Part shown: piece after piece, positions 26,018 through 34,699 of the stretch | Numbering within the stretch: position 1 is the stretch's first letter | Layout: each line of letters starts with the position of its first letter | DNA from: Calothrix anomala FACHB-343 | GTDB lineage: Bacteria; Cyanobacteriota; Cyanobacteriia; Cyanobacteriales; Nostocaceae | Direction: 5' to 3' | Length of the DNA stretch: 64,000 bases | NCBI RefSeq assembly: GCF_014696435.1 | Contig: NZ_JACJQG010000027.1 | Span: 41,222-105,221, forward strand | Notes under the pieces: generated by a model | Databases searched by the model: none | What the model was told of the DNA's origin: nothing | The model's input: only the letters and a program-made list of their open reading frames with translations | Translations under genes and position numbers: made by a program

Positions 26018-26959
26018 ATGCGTATTTTGATAATGGGTGGGACTCGGTTCATTGGCGTTTACCTAACTCAACTGCTAGTAAAACAAGGACATGAGGTGGT
26101 ACTGTTCAATCGCGGTAATCGTCCTGCACCTGCTTTACAGGGAGTAGGACAAATTATAGGCGATCGCACTGACCCCACTCAGTTAAAAGCAAAATTATCA
26201 CAGGAACAGTTTGATGTCATTTTTGACAATAATGGGCGAGAACTATCTGATACCCAACCACTAGCAGAAATTTTTCAAGGTCGGGTACAGCATTTTGTTT
26301 ATATGAGTTCTGCTGGAGTATATCTTAAATCCGACCAAATGCCCCATGTAGAAGGCGATCCTGTCGATCCTAAAAGTCGCCATCGGGGTAAACATGAAAC
26401 AGAAGCGTACTTAGAACAAATCGGTATTCCTTTTACCTCAATTCGTCCTACTTATATCTACGGGCCGCGTAACTATAACGATTTGGAAGCCTGGTTTTTT
26501 GATAGAATAGTCCGTGATCGCCCCATAGTTATCCCCGGTCATGGTTTACACATCACCCAACTCGGTCATGTCAAAGATTTAGCCCAAGCCATGACTCAGG
26601 TTATCGGTAATCAGCAAGCCATAGGGCAAATTTATAATATCTCAGGCGATCGCTATGTCACTTTTGATGGTTTAGCCCGCGCTTGTGCGCAAGCTGCTGG
26701 TAAATCAGCCGATGACATCAAAATAGTCCATTACGATCCGAAAAAATTTGATTTCGGTAAACGTAAAGCTTTCCCTATGCGGACACAACATTTCTTTGCA
26801 TCAGTCAATAAAGCTCAGAGCGAATTAGCTTGGAAACCTGAGTATGATTTAATTTCTGGGCTAACTGACGCCTTCAATAATGATTATTTAGCATCTGGGC
26901 GTGACAAAGCTGAGATTGATTTCTCAGTAGATGAAGAGATTTTGCAAGTCCAAAGTTAA
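26018..26959 (+). CDS. NAD-dependent epimerase/dehydratase family protein (CSP41-like)
   Basis: A 313-residue atypical SDR protein. It opens with MRILIMGGTRFIGVYLTQLL, where GGTRFIG is the glycine-rich nucleotide motif. The rest (VVLFNRGNRP, VYMSSAGVYLKSDQMPHVEG, TSIRPTYIYGPRNYNDLEAWFFDR) matches the cyanobacterial relatives of chloroplast stem-loop binding protein CSP41. In plants CSP41 proteins bind RNA and stabilise chloroplast transcripts and ribosomal RNA. The usual YxxxK is not obvious, consistent with a non-redox role. Location inside the sugar locus could be incidental. A GGGGAA sequence 4 nt upstream supports the start. Confidence 0.85.
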   Translation: MRILIMGGTRFIGVYLTQLLVKQGHEVVLFNRGNRPAPALQGVGQIIGDRTDPTQLKAKLSQEQFDVIFDNNGRELSDTQPLAEIFQGRVQHFVYMSSAGVYLKSDQMPHVEGDPVDPKSRHRGKHETEAYLEQIGIPFTSIRPTYIYGPRNYNDLEAWFFDRIVRDRPIVIPGHGLHITQLGHVKDLAQAMTQVIGNQQAIGQIYNISGDRYVTFDGLARACAQAAGKSADDIKIVHYDPKKFDFGKRKAFPMRTQHFFASVNKAQSELAWKPEYDLISGLTDAFNNDYLASGRDKAEIDFSVDEEILQVQS

Positions 26960-27117
26960 TAGTCCACAGTCAAGAGTCAATAGTCAAGAGTCAATAGTCC
27001 AAAGTCAACAGTCAAAACTATTGATCATTGACAAGGGAAGGAGGACAAATAACAAATGACTAATGACCATTGACTAATGACCATTGACCATTGACCATTG
27101 ACTATTGACCATTAACA
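26959..27117. repeat. Long heptamer array (AGTCAAT/GACCATT)
   Basis: About 150 bp of tandem 7-bp units, AGTCAAG/AGTCAAT/AGTCCAC first and GACCATT/GACTATT later. The two halves are partly complementary. It fills the gap before rfbB and supplies false upstream start codons for it. Confidence 0.85.
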
Positions 27118-27125
27118 CAAAAAAT

Positions 27126-28196
27126 ATGCAAACAATTTTAGTTACCGGAGGAGCCGGATTTATTGGCGCAAATTTTATTCTCCAAGCGCGAAAGGAGCAA
27201 TGGGCTAATGTAATTAATTTAGATAAATTAACTTACGCTAGTAATCTCCAAAATTTAGCAGAACTAGAAACTGACCCCAACTATCATTTTGTTCAAGGAG
27301 ACATTGGTAATTTTGAGTTAATCAATTACCTTTTAGAACAGTATCAGCCAGATGCAATTCTTAATTTTGCCGCCGAAAGTCATGTAGATAGGTCAATTTT
27401 GAATCCCCATGACTTTATTCAAACAAACGTTGTAGGTACATTTCAATTATTAGAAGCAAGTAGACTTTACTGGCAAAAATTATCATCGCCCAAGCAACAG
27501 CAATTTCGCTTTTTGCACGTGTCTACAGATGAAGTATATGGTTCACTCCAACCCCAAGACCCAGCTTTTAGAGAAGATACACCCTACGCACCTAATAGTC
27601 CCTACGCCGCATCTAAAGCTTCATCAGACCATTTTGTCCGCGCCTACTATCACACCTACGGATTACCAACTTTAACCACCAATTGCTCAAACAATTACGG
27701 GCCTCGACAGTTTCCCGAAAAACTCATTCCTTTAACTATTCTCAACGCTTTAGACCAGCAGCCATTACCTATATATGGGGATGGACAAAATATTCGCGAT
27801 TGGCTGTATGTAACTGACCATTGCGAGGCAATATATCTTGTTTTACAACAGGGTAAAGTTGGTGAAACTTATAATATTGGCGGTCTGGACGAAAAAGCGA
27901 ATTTAACAGTTGTCGAAAAAATCTGTGCTATTTTAGATGACTTAGCACCTAAATCTAATGTTCACTATTCATCTTTGATTACCTTTGTTAAAGACCGTCC
28001 AGGTCACGACCGAAGATATGCAATCGATTGTAGTAAAATCCACCAAGATTTAGGTTGGAAACCTCAAGAAAATTTTGACAGTGGATTATTGAAAACCGTT
28101 CAATGGTATTTGGCTAATTCTGTTTGGGTCGAACAAGTCCGTTCAGGCGCATATAAAAACTGGCTAAAACAAAACTATGAAAATAGAAACTCTTAA
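27126..28196 (+). CDS. rfbB: dTDP-glucose 4,6-dehydratase
   Basis: A 356-residue SDR enzyme, second step of dTDP-L-rhamnose synthesis: dTDP-glucose to dTDP-4-keto-6-deoxyglucose with bound NAD. Motifs are [15 protein letters not shown] (about 4-18), [12 protein letters not shown] (about 85-96), STDEVYGSL, and [20 protein letters not shown] with the catalytic Tyr/Lys. [18 protein letters not shown] follows. I start at ATG 27126 because the upstream TTG at 27105 lies in heptamer repeats. A MITE sits just after the stop. Confidence 0.95.
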   Translation: MQTILVTGGAGFIGANFILQARKEQWANVINLDKLTYASNLQNLAELETDPNYHFVQGDIGNFELINYLLEQYQPDAILNFAAESHVDRSILNPHDFIQTNVVGTFQLLEASRLYWQKLSSPKQQQFRFLHVSTDEVYGSLQPQDPAFREDTPYAPNSPYAASKASSDHFVRAYYHTYGLPTLTTNCSNNYGPRQFPEKLIPLTILNALDQQPLPIYGDGQNIRDWLYVTDHCEAIYLVLQQGKVGETYNIGGLDEKANLTVVEKICAILDDLAPKSNVHYSSLITFVKDRPGHDRRYAIDCSKIHQDLGWKPQENFDSGLLKTVQWYLANSVWVEQVRSGAYKNWLKQNYENRNS

Positions 28197-28201
28197 TAAT
28201 T

Positions 28202-28343
28202 TAGGACTTACGCAGTGTCAGATATTTTTCATGCTTTTTGTCAATGGTCAATAGTCCATAGTCCAAAAACCTGAATTTTGACCATTGAATTTTGACTTTT
28301 GACCACCCTTGTGAGAATTTTTGTGTTCGGTGCGTAAGTCCTA
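28202..28343. mobile_element. 142-bp MITE with terminal inverted repeats
   Basis: Perfect 13-bp terminal inverted repeats: TAGGACTTACGCA at 28202-28214 and its complement TGCGTAAGTCCTA at 28331-28343. They are flanked on both sides by TAATT (28197-28201 and 28344-28348), a 5-bp target duplication. The interior is non-coding and contains GGTCAAT/TGACCAT heptamers. It lies between rfbB and rfbA and must have been moved by a transposase encoded elsewhere. Confidence 0.85.
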
Positions 28344-28385
28344 TAATTTAGCCTTGATTAACATAAATCATTTGTAAACTTACCC

Positions 28386-28424
28386 AAATGACAAATGACC
28401 AATGATAAATGACCAATGACAAAA
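28386..28424. repeat. 7-bp array (AATGACC) at the rfbA start
   Basis: AATGACA/AATGACC/AATGATA units directly before rfbA, creating an in-frame false start at 28409. Confidence 0.8.
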
Positions 28425-28429
28425 AAATT

Positions 28430-29371
28430 ATGAAAGGAATTATTTTAGCAGGTGGCTCTGGTACTCGTCTTTACCCTCTAACATACGCTGTTAGTAAACA
28501 GTTAATGCCAGTGTACGATAAGCCGATGATTTACTATCCCTTATCTGTATTAATGTTGGCAGGAATTCGGGAAATTTTGATTATTTCTACGCCTAATGAT
28601 TTACCATTATTTGAGAAAATACTCAAAGATGGTAGTCAGTGGGGTTTGCAATTTAGTTATATCGAACAACCTCGCCCTGAAGGATTAGCACAAGCTTTTA
28701 TTTTAGGGAAAGATTTTATTGCGAACGAGCCAGTATGCTTAATTTTAGGTGATAACATTTTTTACGGTCATGGTTTAACAGAAGTGTTATATAGGGCTGC
28801 AAATCTCAAAGAAGGCGGATTAGTTTTTGGCTATCAAGTCAAAGATCCAAGTCAATATGGAGTAATTGAATTTGATGGCGAAGGGCGAGTAATTAGTATT
28901 GAAGAAAAACCTTTAGTTACCAAATCAAAATATGCTGTTCCTGGTATCTACTTTTATGATTCTCAAGTAGTAGAAATTGCGGCTAATCTGCAACCATCTG
29001 CGCGGAATGAATTAGAAATTACTGATTTAAATACTGTCTATTTACAGCAAGGAAAACTCCGCGTAGAAATTTTGGGAAGAGGCTATGCTTGGTTAGATAC
29101 AGGAACTCATGAATCCTTACATCAGGCTGGTAATTTTATTCAAACGCTAGAAGAAAGACAAGGATTAAAAATAGCTTGTATTGAAGAAATTGCTTACAAT
29201 CAAGGATATATTAACTCATCTCAATTGAGACAATTAGCTGAATCTATGGCAAAAAGTAGTTATGGTCGTTACCTGATGTCGGTGTTAGAAAATGAACAAA
29301 AATTTGTATTTATAGAACAAAATGATGGAATAAAACAGTCATCTTTAAATTTAAATTCATTTACAAATTAG
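28430..29371 (+). CDS. rfbA: Glucose-1-phosphate thymidylyltransferase
   Basis: About 313 residues. First step of dTDP-L-rhamnose synthesis: glucose 1-phosphate plus dTTP to dTDP-glucose. The nucleotidyltransferase signature [20 protein letters not shown] (residues 3-22) and [20 protein letters not shown] follow in order. Further motifs are [11 protein letters not shown] (about 104-114) and [14 protein letters not shown]. The C-terminal tail (about 290-313, [20 protein letters not shown]) is longer than in standard RmlA and lacks known motifs. I use ATG 28430 rather than the repeat-derived ATG at 28409. Confidence 0.95.
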   Translation: MKGIILAGGSGTRLYPLTYAVSKQLMPVYDKPMIYYPLSVLMLAGIREILIISTPNDLPLFEKILKDGSQWGLQFSYIEQPRPEGLAQAFILGKDFIANEPVCLILGDNIFYGHGLTEVLYRAANLKEGGLVFGYQVKDPSQYGVIEFDGEGRVISIEEKPLVTKSKYAVPGIYFYDSQVVEIAANLQPSARNELEITDLNTVYLQQGKLRVEILGRGYAWLDTGTHESLHQAGNFIQTLEERQGLKIACIEEIAYNQGYINSSQLRQLAESMAKSSYGRYLMSVLENEQKFVFIEQNDGIKQSSLNLNSFTN

Positions 29372-29478
29372 GTAGAAAATTAACTTAGTAAAAATCTCAA
29401 TAATGAACTATATTGAATGATATAATAAGCGCGTTAAATTAAAAATATCAATTCAATTTTGTCAATATAAGGTATTCA

Positions 29479-30024
29479 ATGCGAGTTACACCAACAGAAA
29501 TTCCTGATTTATTAGTAATTGAACCCCAAGTATTTGGCGATGAACGCGGTTACTTTTACGAAAGTTATAACGAAAAAGCTTGGCGAGAAAAAACAGGTAT
29601 TATCGAGCATTTTGTCCAAGATAATCATTCCCGTTCTGCTAAAAATATCTTGCGTGGTTTGCACTATCAAATCCAACAACCTCAAGGAAAACTCGTGCGG
29701 GTGGTAGTCGGAGAAGTGTTTGATGTCGCTGTGGATTTACGTAAAAGTTCCCCAACTTTTGGTCAATGGGTAGGCACAAATTTAAGTGCAGAAAATAAAA
29801 GACAATTGTGGATACCAGTAGGTTTTGCACATGGTTTTTTAGTGCTTTCGGAATATGCAGAATTTTTATATAAAACTACAAATTATTATGCACCCCAACA
29901 CGAACGCACTCTTTTATGGAACGATCCAGATTTAGCGATCGCCTGGCCAATACAATCAGAACCAATTTTATCAGCTAAAGATAAAGTAGGAACAAGATTG
30001 CAAGACGCAGAGGTGTATATATGA
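29479..30024 (+). CDS. rfbC: dTDP-4-dehydrorhamnose 3,5-epimerase
   Basis: A 181-residue cupin-fold enzyme for the third step of dTDP-L-rhamnose synthesis. Family motifs are GDERGYFYESYNEKAWREKT (about 21-40), FVQDNHSRSAKNILRGLHYQ with the catalytic His (about 45-64), GKLVRVVVGEVFDVAVDLRK, and IPVGFAHGFLVLSEYAEFLY. Length is normal. It overlaps the start of rfbD by 4 bp, which suggests translational coupling. Confidence 0.96.
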   Translation: MRVTPTEIPDLLVIEPQVFGDERGYFYESYNEKAWREKTGIIEHFVQDNHSRSAKNILRGLHYQIQQPQGKLVRVVVGEVFDVAVDLRKSSPTFGQWVGTNLSAENKRQLWIPVGFAHGFLVLSEYAEFLYKTTNYYAPQHERTLLWNDPDLAIAWPIQSEPILSAKDKVGTRLQDAEVYI

Positions 30025-30917
30025 AAATTCTCTTAACAGGTGTCACTGGACAAGTAGGTTGGGAATTACAACGTACCCTGATGACTATCGGTGAAGTTAT
30101 AGCTGTAGGGCGTAATATTAATAATCCAAATTTACAAATGGATTTAGCGCAAATAGATACTATTAGCCGCACAATTAAAGAAATCAAACCAGACTTAATT
30201 ATCAACCCTGCGGCTTACACAGCAGTAGATAAAGCCGAAACCGAACCAGAATTAGCAATGAAGATTAACGCAATTGCGCCAGGTGCGATCGCCGAAGCAG
30301 CTAAAGAAATAGGCGCAGCCATGATACATTATTCTACAGATTATGTATTTGATGGTAAGAAAAATACTGCATACACCGAGCTAGACGAACCTAACCCCCA
30401 AAATATTTACGGTAAAACTAAACTTGCTGGAGAACAAGCGATCGCATCTGTGGGTGTACCTTATTTAATTTTACGTACCAGTTGGGTTTACAGTCTCCGG
30501 GGTAAGAACTTTTTATTAACTATGCTCAGGCTAGCGCAAGAACGAGAAGAAATTAAAGTAGTTGACGATCAAATTGGCGCACCGACTTGGAGTCGGATAA
30601 TTGCTGAAGCAACAGCCCAAATTGTAGCGCAAGCACCAGGGAATATCTCGGATTTTTTAGCAAATCGGGGTGGGTTATATCATTTAACAGCTAGCGGTAA
30701 GACAAGCTGGTATGGATTCGCCAAAGCAATTTTTGAGCTTGATGAAAAAAAGAGCGATCGCAAATTGCAAAGGTTAACTCCCATTACATCTCAAGAATAC
30801 CCTACACCAGCCAGCAGACCAGCTTATTCTTTACTAGACAGCCAACAATTATCGCAAAGCTTTGGGTTAATTTTACCTGATTGGGAAAGGTGTTTAGCGT
30901 TGTTGCTAGGTCGTTAA
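30021..30917 (+). CDS. rfbD: dTDP-4-dehydrorhamnose reductase
   Basis: A 298-residue SDR enzyme that completes dTDP-L-rhamnose using NADPH. Motifs are KILLTGVTGQVGWELQRTL (about 2-20), INPAAYTAVDKAETEPELAM (about 61-80), HYSTDYVFDG, and IYGKTKLAGEQAI with the catalytic Tyr/Lys (about 129-141). Its ATG overlaps the rfbC stop (ATGA). This closes a complete rfbBACD set supplying rhamnose for the polysaccharide. Confidence 0.96.
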   Translation: MKILLTGVTGQVGWELQRTLMTIGEVIAVGRNINNPNLQMDLAQIDTISRTIKEIKPDLIINPAAYTAVDKAETEPELAMKINAIAPGAIAEAAKEIGAAMIHYSTDYVFDGKKNTAYTELDEPNPQNIYGKTKLAGEQAIASVGVPYLILRTSWVYSLRGKNFLLTMLRLAQEREEIKVVDDQIGAPTWSRIIAEATAQIVAQAPGNISDFLANRGGLYHLTASGKTSWYGFAKAIFELDEKKSDRKLQRLTPITSQEYPTPASRPAYSLLDSQQLSQSFGLILPDWERCLALLLGR

Positions 30918-30980
30918 TAATTATTTATAAAAAAATAAGTCTAAAATCATAGCAGAATAGGCGATCGCTTTAAATTATTT

Positions 30981-31556
30981 ATGCAAAGCAAGTATTTTAA
31001 AGGCTACCTGCTGAGATTTATGGGCGGAGTTTTAGCCATCTGGATTAGTGTGATTCCGGCGAAAATTGCGATCGCTTCCTATCAATCCCCAACTCCCCAA
31101 GCAATTTTTGTACTAGGTGGTAATTTTCAGCGAATGGAGTTTGCTGCAAAGTTTTGGAATTCGCACCCTAATTTAGATATTTGGGTTTCTGACTTTAGCT
31201 GGTATCTAGATAATAATCGCCACATTTTTCAGCAGTTTGGCGTTCCCAATCAAAGGTTGCACTTAGATGGACGCGCCACAGATACGGTAACTAATTTTAC
31301 GACCTTAGCAGCAGATTTCATCCAGAAAAATTTACAGCATATTTACCTGATCACATCGGATTATCATATGGCAAGAGCAAGAGCGATCGCAACTATTGTT
31401 TTAGGTAGCCAAGGAATTGTAGTTACACCTATCGCAGTAATTTCACATGAAGAGAAATCAGAATCCCTAACGCGAGTCTTGCGAGATTGTGTGCGCTCAA
31501 TTATATGGATTTTCACTGGAAGAAGTGGTGCTAGTTTAAATCCTAATATCAATTAA
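30981..31556 (+). CDS. YdcF-family (DUF218) protein
   Basis: A 191-residue protein. A signal anchor (about residues 10-32, RFMGGVLAIWISVIPAKIAI) precedes a DUF218/YdcF domain. Domain hallmarks are AIFVLGGNFQRMEFAAKFWN (about 41-60), RATDTVTNFTTLAADFI (about 94-110), and IYLITSDYHMARARAIATIV (about 117-136). Family members such as ElyC and SanA affect envelope polymers and polyprenyl-phosphate use. Its position after rfbD suggests a link with polysaccharide or wall synthesis, but the reaction is unknown. Confidence 0.87.
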   Translation: MQSKYFKGYLLRFMGGVLAIWISVIPAKIAIASYQSPTPQAIFVLGGNFQRMEFAAKFWNSHPNLDIWVSDFSWYLDNNRHIFQQFGVPNQRLHLDGRATDTVTNFTTLAADFIQKNLQHIYLITSDYHMARARAIATIVLGSQGIVVTPIAVISHEEKSESLTRVLRDCVRSIIWIFTGRSGASLNPNIN

Positions 31557-31665
31557 AAACAATTTACAAAAAAATTATATTTAATTAATAACCTAAAAAT
31601 TGAAATCAGTTTGTCTCAACAATAAAACTTAAGTCCGATTTTATTATTTCAGTCTCATATTTTTA

Positions 31666-32451
31666 TTAAAATAATTTCCATCCATGCTTATTAAAAAAAT
31701 AAATAGCTGATTTGATATTAATGAGCATTAGTTTAAATGACTTATATGAACCTTTAGCCCAATGGTGAAAAATATGTACATGAGGATAAAATACAGATCT
31801 ATATTTTTGGGACATCCTCAGAGTTATATCTGCATCTTCTAGATACATAAATATATTCTCATCAAAATATCCCACTTCATCTAAATACTTTTTGCGAAAT
31901 AGCATAAAGCATCCTGACAGATATGAAACATCCGCAACCTTATCGTAGCCGATATCATGCATTTCATACCAGTCTAAATAGCTCTTGAATAAGAAATTTA
32001 ATTGTTTAGGAATAAAGCGTCTAGCAAAAAGAGCAAACACTGTAGGATAACGTTTACACAGATATTGAATATCACCATTAGGAAAAAGTATTTTAGGCTG
32101 AATTAGACCAATCTCTTGATCACTTTCTAAATAATTTATTAGTGCTGGTATAACATTTTTATCAAAATAAATATCTGGGTTAAGTATGATATGGTAGTCG
32201 GCTACCCTAGATTTAGCAATCGCTAAATTATGAGCTTTAGAGAAGCCAACATTATTACCATTATTATAATGATAATTAACATTATTTATATCCTTAAATA
32301 ATATTTCCAAATCTGGATAATTCGAGTTATCTACAACATATAATTTTATATCTAAAGGTGTATTAATAGTCGAAGCGATTACGCATTTAAGAATTTCAGG
32401 ATCATTTTTATAAAGAACTAGTGATGCATTAATAGTTATTATTTTTGTCAT
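31666..32451 (-). CDS. GT2-family glycosyltransferase (rhamnosyltransferase-like)
   Basis: A 261-residue inverting GT-A transferase. The N-terminal fold INASLVLYKNDPEIL is followed by YVVDNSNYPDL and NVGFSKAHNLAI (about 67-78). The metal/nucleotide motif is YHIILNPDIYFDKN (about 86-99), and the catalytic-base region is FDENIFMYLEDADITLRM (about 197-214). This NPD plus EDxD pattern is typical of WbbL-type rhamnosyltransferases. With a complete rfbBACD set nearby, dTDP-rhamnose is the likely donor; this is an inference. It converges with the YdcF gene and is last in the minus-strand block. Confidence 0.9.
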   Translation of the reverse strand: MTKIITINASLVLYKNDPEILKCVIASTINTPLDIKLYVVDNSNYPDLEILFKDINNVNYHYNNGNNVGFSKAHNLAIAKSRVADYHIILNPDIYFDKNVIPALINYLESDQEIGLIQPKILFPNGDIQYLCKRYPTVFALFARRFIPKQLNFLFKSYLDWYEMHDIGYDKVADVSYLSGCFMLFRKKYLDEVGYFDENIFMYLEDADITLRMSQKYRSVFYPHVHIFHHWAKGSYKSFKLMLINIKSAIYFFNKHGWKLF

Positions 32452-32475
32452 AGATTAAATCTAATTAATTGTATA

Positions 32476-33303
32476 TTAATTACTATAAGACAACCAAATA
32501 TTTTTAAGATGAGAGTGAAATTTAGGAGAAATTAAAAATATCATAAACTTTAGCAAAGATTTAATCATTAATAAAAGCATTTCTGCAAATTTTATCCTTT
32601 TAGATTTCCAAAGCTTCCAAAAATTATGAATATCTCCTAATCGCATTCTAAAAATATTACTACTCAAACTTTTTGGTTGTTTATAAACATAAGTTAATGA
32701 TTGATCCAATAAATAAATAACTTGCTCGTCAAGGCTGAGTTGCATCCATAAAAAATAATCTTCACAATATTTTTGTTTAGAATCAAATCGATATTCAATA
32801 TTTCTTTTAATCATGATTGATGAAGTTTCAAAAGGATTAGACCTTAACATTTGCTTTTTTGTGACTATACTGGCCTTAACTTCTTGATTTAACAGAACAA
32901 TTTCCTGTAGGTTTGTATCTATGATAGACTGATTTGGTGCATGTCCAGAAACTAATACATGAGGATTATTACACATCCATATATACTGGAATGCAATTTT
33001 TTCTCGATGCCAAGCATTATCAGCATCGAGAAAAGCAATATAATCTTGAGTTGCTAAATCCCAACCTATATTCCGCGCTACAGAAGGGCCATAATTCAAC
33101 TTCAAATCTATAACTTTTATCCAATTTTTTTCATATTCATCTTGTAATTTCTGCAAAATCTGCCAAGTATCATCTTGACTTCCATCATTAACAAGTATCA
33201 CCTCTGATGGTCTCAAGGTTTGTTTAGCTATCGACTGAACAGCGCGATCAATAGTCTTAGCACAACAGTAACAAGGTATGACAACACTAACAGATGTTTC
33301 CAT
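32476..33303 (-). CDS. GT2-family glycosyltransferase
   Basis: About 275 residues. Standard GT-A motifs are SVVIPCYCCAKTIDRAVQSI (about 5-24), VILVNDGSQDDTW (about 34-46), IAFLDADNAWHREKIA with the DxD (about 77-92), and FDSKQKYCEDYFLWMQLS (about 152-169). The C-terminal 40 residues are hydrophobic and basic (LLMIKSLLKFMIFLISPKF), suggesting membrane attachment. I start at METSVSVV (33303), as an upstream ATG at 33342 adds 13 residues not typical of the family. It probably adds one sugar of the repeat unit; 24 bp separate it from the next gene. Confidence 0.9.
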   Translation of the reverse strand: METSVSVVIPCYCCAKTIDRAVQSIAKQTLRPSEVILVNDGSQDDTWQILQKLQDEYEKNWIKVIDLKLNYGPSVARNIGWDLATQDYIAFLDADNAWHREKIAFQYIWMCNNPHVLVSGHAPNQSIIDTNLQEIVLLNQEVKASIVTKKQMLRSNPFETSSIMIKRNIEYRFDSKQKYCEDYFLWMQLSLDEQVIYLLDQSLTYVYKQPKSLSSNIFRMRLGDIHNFWKLWKSKRIKFAEMLLLMIKSLLKFMIFLISPKFHSHLKNIWLSYSN

Positions 33304-33427
33304 AAAATTACTTTTCAATATTTGCTCTGACCACAGATGCAATTTTATAATATAGAGCGATAACAGACTAAATACTTGGTTGCCTCTTACCTGTTACTGC
33401 GTAGATTATATTTTTTACTTTATCATA

Positions 33428-34621
33428 TTAATATTTAGGAAACATTCTACCAGGCCAACCACTAGCCGTAAAGGTAGTTTGTTTACATAACCTCCAGCTG
33501 ATTTCATAGCTAATTCTTCTAGCTGCTTTACGCCCTTTCTGCTTCCCAAAAATTATTATACTAATCCACAACAAAATACAGCTAATAGTTTTTAATATAA
33601 AATTAAGTTTGTGGGCTTGAAGTGCTTCATTAAATGAAGGTTTTTGTAGTTGGATAGAATTAGATTTTAGCCAGTTTTCTTTAGATTTTATAGCAAAATC
33701 TAAAACTTCTTTCATGCGAATTTCATAATTATGCTCTCGCTTAGTTCTTTCAAACCCAGCCCAGGCGATCGCATCCCGTTCTTCTGCATGTGCCAAGTAG
33801 TAATTGATTTTTTCTATTAATTCAGGAATATTATGAAATATTTCAATTTCTTTACCCAAATTATAATATTTTTCTAGTCCTGGCGCATACTCAGTTAACA
33901 AAAAACCACCAGCACCAGGAACTTCAAAAGTCCTCGCTTTAATTTGATTTTCACCTATAGAGTTAGCAAAATTGAGGCTGATTACTGATTCTCTCATTAT
34001 TCGTGGTATTTCTTCTGCTGGTATCGATCCAGAACTCCATCCATATCCAAAACTTGCAACTTCAATACCAGATTTTTGCAATTGAGCAATGCGTTTGTTT
34101 CGACTACCAAATGCTCTACCAACAAAAGAAACGGGATATTGACACAATTTGAAAGATAAGGGTTCATTAAATGAATCTGAACTAGCAGCCCATTGAGATA
34201 ATAAAACGTTTTGAATCCGATCCTGATGATATTTATTAACAACATCAGGATATGTTGTAGTCATGGCATGATATGCACCCCCAATAAATCGCGAAACTTG
34301 TATATATTTCCACGAATCATCCGTAGTCCAAGATATAGTTGCAACGTCTCCGCGTGCTTGAATAATTTTGAGCGTTTCCAGCCAAATTTCATAATGCATT
34401 TGAACTGTTAACATGACATCAGGTTTTACTTTTTCCACTGTTTCCAGTAGAGATTGATTCATTTCCGCAAAACTTACATAGGTAGACATATCCCATGATT
34501 CAAAGTGGATAACCTCATGTCCTAATTTTTTTAAAGCAGGTACAAATGCTGCATATTCAGTATTAATTCCCCTACTAGTATCTCCATACTGATACTTACC
34601 AAAAACACATAATACCTTCAT
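33428..34621 (-). CDS. CgeB-like glycosyltransferase
   Basis: A 397-residue GT-B-like protein of the CgeB / glycosyl transferase group 1_2 type. The N-terminal half includes PALKKLGHEVIHFESWDMST and KPDVMLTVQMHYEIW. The C-terminal half contains VISLNFANSIGENQIKARTF (about 212-231) followed by EVPGAGGFLLTEYAPGLEKY, the family's donor-binding signature. A hydrophobic segment near the C-terminus (FILKTISCILLWISIIIFG) may hold it at the membrane. It lies in the AT-rich block and probably contributes one linkage of the polymer. Sugar specificity cannot be read. Confidence 0.86.
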   Translation of the reverse strand: MKVLCVFGKYQYGDTSRGINTEYAAFVPALKKLGHEVIHFESWDMSTYVSFAEMNQSLLETVEKVKPDVMLTVQMHYEIWLETLKIIQARGDVATISWTTDDSWKYIQVSRFIGGAYHAMTTTYPDVVNKYHQDRIQNVLLSQWAASSDSFNEPLSFKLCQYPVSFVGRAFGSRNKRIAQLQKSGIEVASFGYGWSSGSIPAEEIPRIMRESVISLNFANSIGENQIKARTFEVPGAGGFLLTEYAPGLEKYYNLGKEIEIFHNIPELIEKINYYLAHAEERDAIAWAGFERTKREHNYEIRMKEVLDFAIKSKENWLKSNSIQLQKPSFNEALQAHKLNFILKTISCILLWISIIIFGKQKGRKAARRISYEISWRLCKQTTFTASGWPGRMFPKY

Positions 34622-34699
34622 ATTTTTAATTTGTTTAATTATTTTTCTGAATTAGTAAAGCTAGTAAAGCATTTCATTACTCATTACTTTTTTAAAAAT

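Noticed and set aside
25866-27117. CRISPR array from dense short repeats
   Set aside because: These are 7-bp tandem units without spacers, the usual short tandem repeats of heterocystous cyanobacteria.
28430-29371. Alternative rfbA start at 28409
   Set aside because: It lies in AATGACC repeat DNA, and the family begins at MKGIILAGG.
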